A stretch of DNA of 5,676 bases from positions 1 to 5,676 of the forward strand of contig JAHIMN010000114.1 of the NCBI GenBank assembly GCA_018896395.1, given 5' to 3'. The notes beneath the pieces were generated by a model. The model was not told the origin of the DNA. It searched no databases and saw only the letters and a program-made list of their open reading frames with translations. Both the position numbers and the translations under genes were made by a program. Source of the DNA: Verrucomicrobiota bacterium (GTDB lineage Bacteria; Verrucomicrobiota; Kiritimatiellia; JAAZAB01). The stretch's first letter is position 1; each line of letters starts with the position of its first letter. Below, piece after piece: positions 4,659-5,676 of this stretch.

Positions 4659-5676
4659 ATGGATTCCATCGACCAAATCCTAACCGCCTGGCTCCGGGAC
4701 GTGTTCCGCCAGACGTTTCCCGGCGCGGGCGATTTTGCCGATGTAGCCGCCGTGGCCGCCACGGATGCGGCCTTTGGCGATTACCAATGCAATGCGGCCA
4801 TGGCCCTGGCCAAACAAATGAAAAAGCCGCCGCGCGCGATTGCCCAGGCGGTGGTGAACCACAAGCCCTGGCATGCAGCCGTTGCCGCCCTGGATCTGGC
4901 CGGGCCGGGGTTCATCAATATTAGACTGCGCGACGATTGGCTTGCCGGCCGGCTGGAAGTAATGGCGCGTGACGAGCGCCTGGGTGTGTCGGCCCCCGGC
5001 GCAGGTCGCATGGTCGTCCTGGATTATTCCAGCCCGAACGTGGCCAAGCCGATGCATATCGGTCATATCCGTTCCACCGTGATCGGCAACGCGTTGGACC
5101 GGCTTTACCGGTTCCTGGGCTATCGCGTAATTGCCGACAACCATCTGGGTGACTGGGGCACGCAGTTCGGCATCCTGATCATGGGGTATCGTCATTTTGT
5201 CGATCTGCAAAGGCTGAGCGCGTCGCCCGTCGAGGAACTGGAACGCATCTATGTCCTGAGTTATGAAAAGTCCGAGGCCAGCGCGGAGTGGAAAAACCAG
5301 TGCCGGCAGGAGCTGGTCAAACTGCAGGCGGGCGAAAAGGAAAATCTTTTGCTGTGGAAACAGTTTGTGGACCTCTCGATTGCCGAGTTTGAGCAGATGT
5401 ACCGGCGGCTGGGAGTGCGGTTCGACCTGACGCGCGGCGAAAGTTTTTACCATGACCGCCTGCCGGCCACGATCGCCCGGCTCGAACAGCAGGGCTTGGC
5501 CCGGGAAAGCGAAGGCGCCCTGGTGGTATTTCTTGAGGAGGAAAAACTGCCCGTCTGTATTGTCCGCAAGAGTGACGGCGCCTTCAATTACGCCGCGACC
5601 GATATTGCCACGGTCTTAAGCCGGGTTGAGGAGTTCCAGCCCGAGCTTGTTGTCTATGTGACCGACGAGCGCCAGC
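4659..5676 (+). CDS. argS: Arginyl-tRNA synthetase, N-terminal 339 residues (3' end outside window)
   Basis: This class I aminoacyl-tRNA synthetase charges tRNA-Arg with arginine using ATP in the cytoplasm. The 339 visible residues cover roughly the first 60% of a normal ~550-590-residue protein. The N-terminal additional (tRNA D-loop-contacting) domain spans about 1-110 and includes FGDYQCNAAMALAKQMKK (39-56) and GPGFINIRL (82-90). The catalytic domain opens with DYSSPNVAKPMHIGHIRST (122-140), carrying the HIGH signature at 133-136. DNHLGDWGTQFG (160-171) and VRKSDGAFNYAATDIAT (302-318) are further ArgS landmarks. The frame stays open to the right edge with no interruption. ATG 4659 is the only reasonable start, as the N-terminus aligns with the family, but no Shine-Dalgarno sequence precedes it. 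Third codon positions look richer in G/C than in the esterase/nagA pair. No promoter is apparent in the repeat-filled spacer. Confidence 0.97.
   Translation, partial: MDSIDQILTAWLRDVFRQTFPGAGDFADVAAVAATDAAFGDYQCNAAMALAKQMKKPPRAIAQAVVNHKPWHAAVAALDLAGPGFINIRLRDDWLAGRLEVMARDERLGVSAPGAGRMVVLDYSSPNVAKPMHIGHIRSTVIGNALDRLYRFLGYRVIADNHLGDWGTQFGILIMGYRHFVDLQRLSASPVEELERIYVLSYEKSEASAEWKNQCRQELVKLQAGEKENLLLWKQFVDLSIAEFEQMYRRLGVRFDLTRGESFYHDRLPATIARLEQQGLARESEGALVVFLEEEKLPVCIVRKSDGAFNYAATDIATVLSRVEEFQPELVVYVTDERQ

Noticed and set aside
4680..5453. Long minus-strand open frame of 257 codons
   Set aside because: It lies wholly antisense to argS, whose HIGH and other motifs are unmistakable; the GC-rich codon pattern of argS opens the opposite frame. 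Its translation shows no recognisable domain.

Overview
The window holds two complete multi-gene blocks, the last 40 codons of one gene at the left edge and the first 339 codons of argS at the right edge. All genes lie on the + strand. It looks like bacterial chromosome from a moderately GC-rich organism. The arrangement (SGNH acetylesterase plus NagA, a DUF4190-like and a DUF2752 membrane protein, and short spacers filled with degenerate short-period repeats) reminds me of PVC-group genomes such as Kiritimatiellota, Lentisphaerota or Planctomycetota. That placement is a guess from gene style; no rRNA or other marker is present to settle it.

Layout: (1) 2-124, the C-terminus of a probable PLP-dependent aminotransferase. 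(2) 125-210, a spacer made almost entirely of two inverted arrays of GGTT/AACC-type 7/8-base units. (3) 211-2600, a two-gene operon: a sialate O-acetylesterase-like SGNH hydrolase, then an N-acetylglucosamine-6-phosphate deacetylase (NagA), joined by an ATGA stop/start overlap. (4) 2601-2996, about 400 noncoding bases with a GGATCC-rich hairpin, a 42-base tandem duplication whose units are near-palindromes, and an AT-rich promoter-like segment. (5) 2997-4497, three small membrane proteins (DUF4190-like, an uncharacterised polytopic protein, DUF2752). The last two are 31 bases apart and the first is separated from them by a short spacer with its own promoter-like sequence. (6) 4498-4658, a spacer dominated by degenerate heptanucleotide repeats with a CTGA core. 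(7) 4659 to the right edge, argS.

Functionally, the esterase/NagA pair points to intracellular amino-sugar catabolism: removal of O-acetyl groups, then N-deacetylation of GlcNAc-6-P. The membrane trio has no known biochemical function. argS is housekeeping. No mobile element, CRISPR array, phage gene or defence gene was seen. The most unusual content is in the spacers: three of them carry three different low-complexity, hairpin-prone repeat families, two of them with a unit of about 7 bases.
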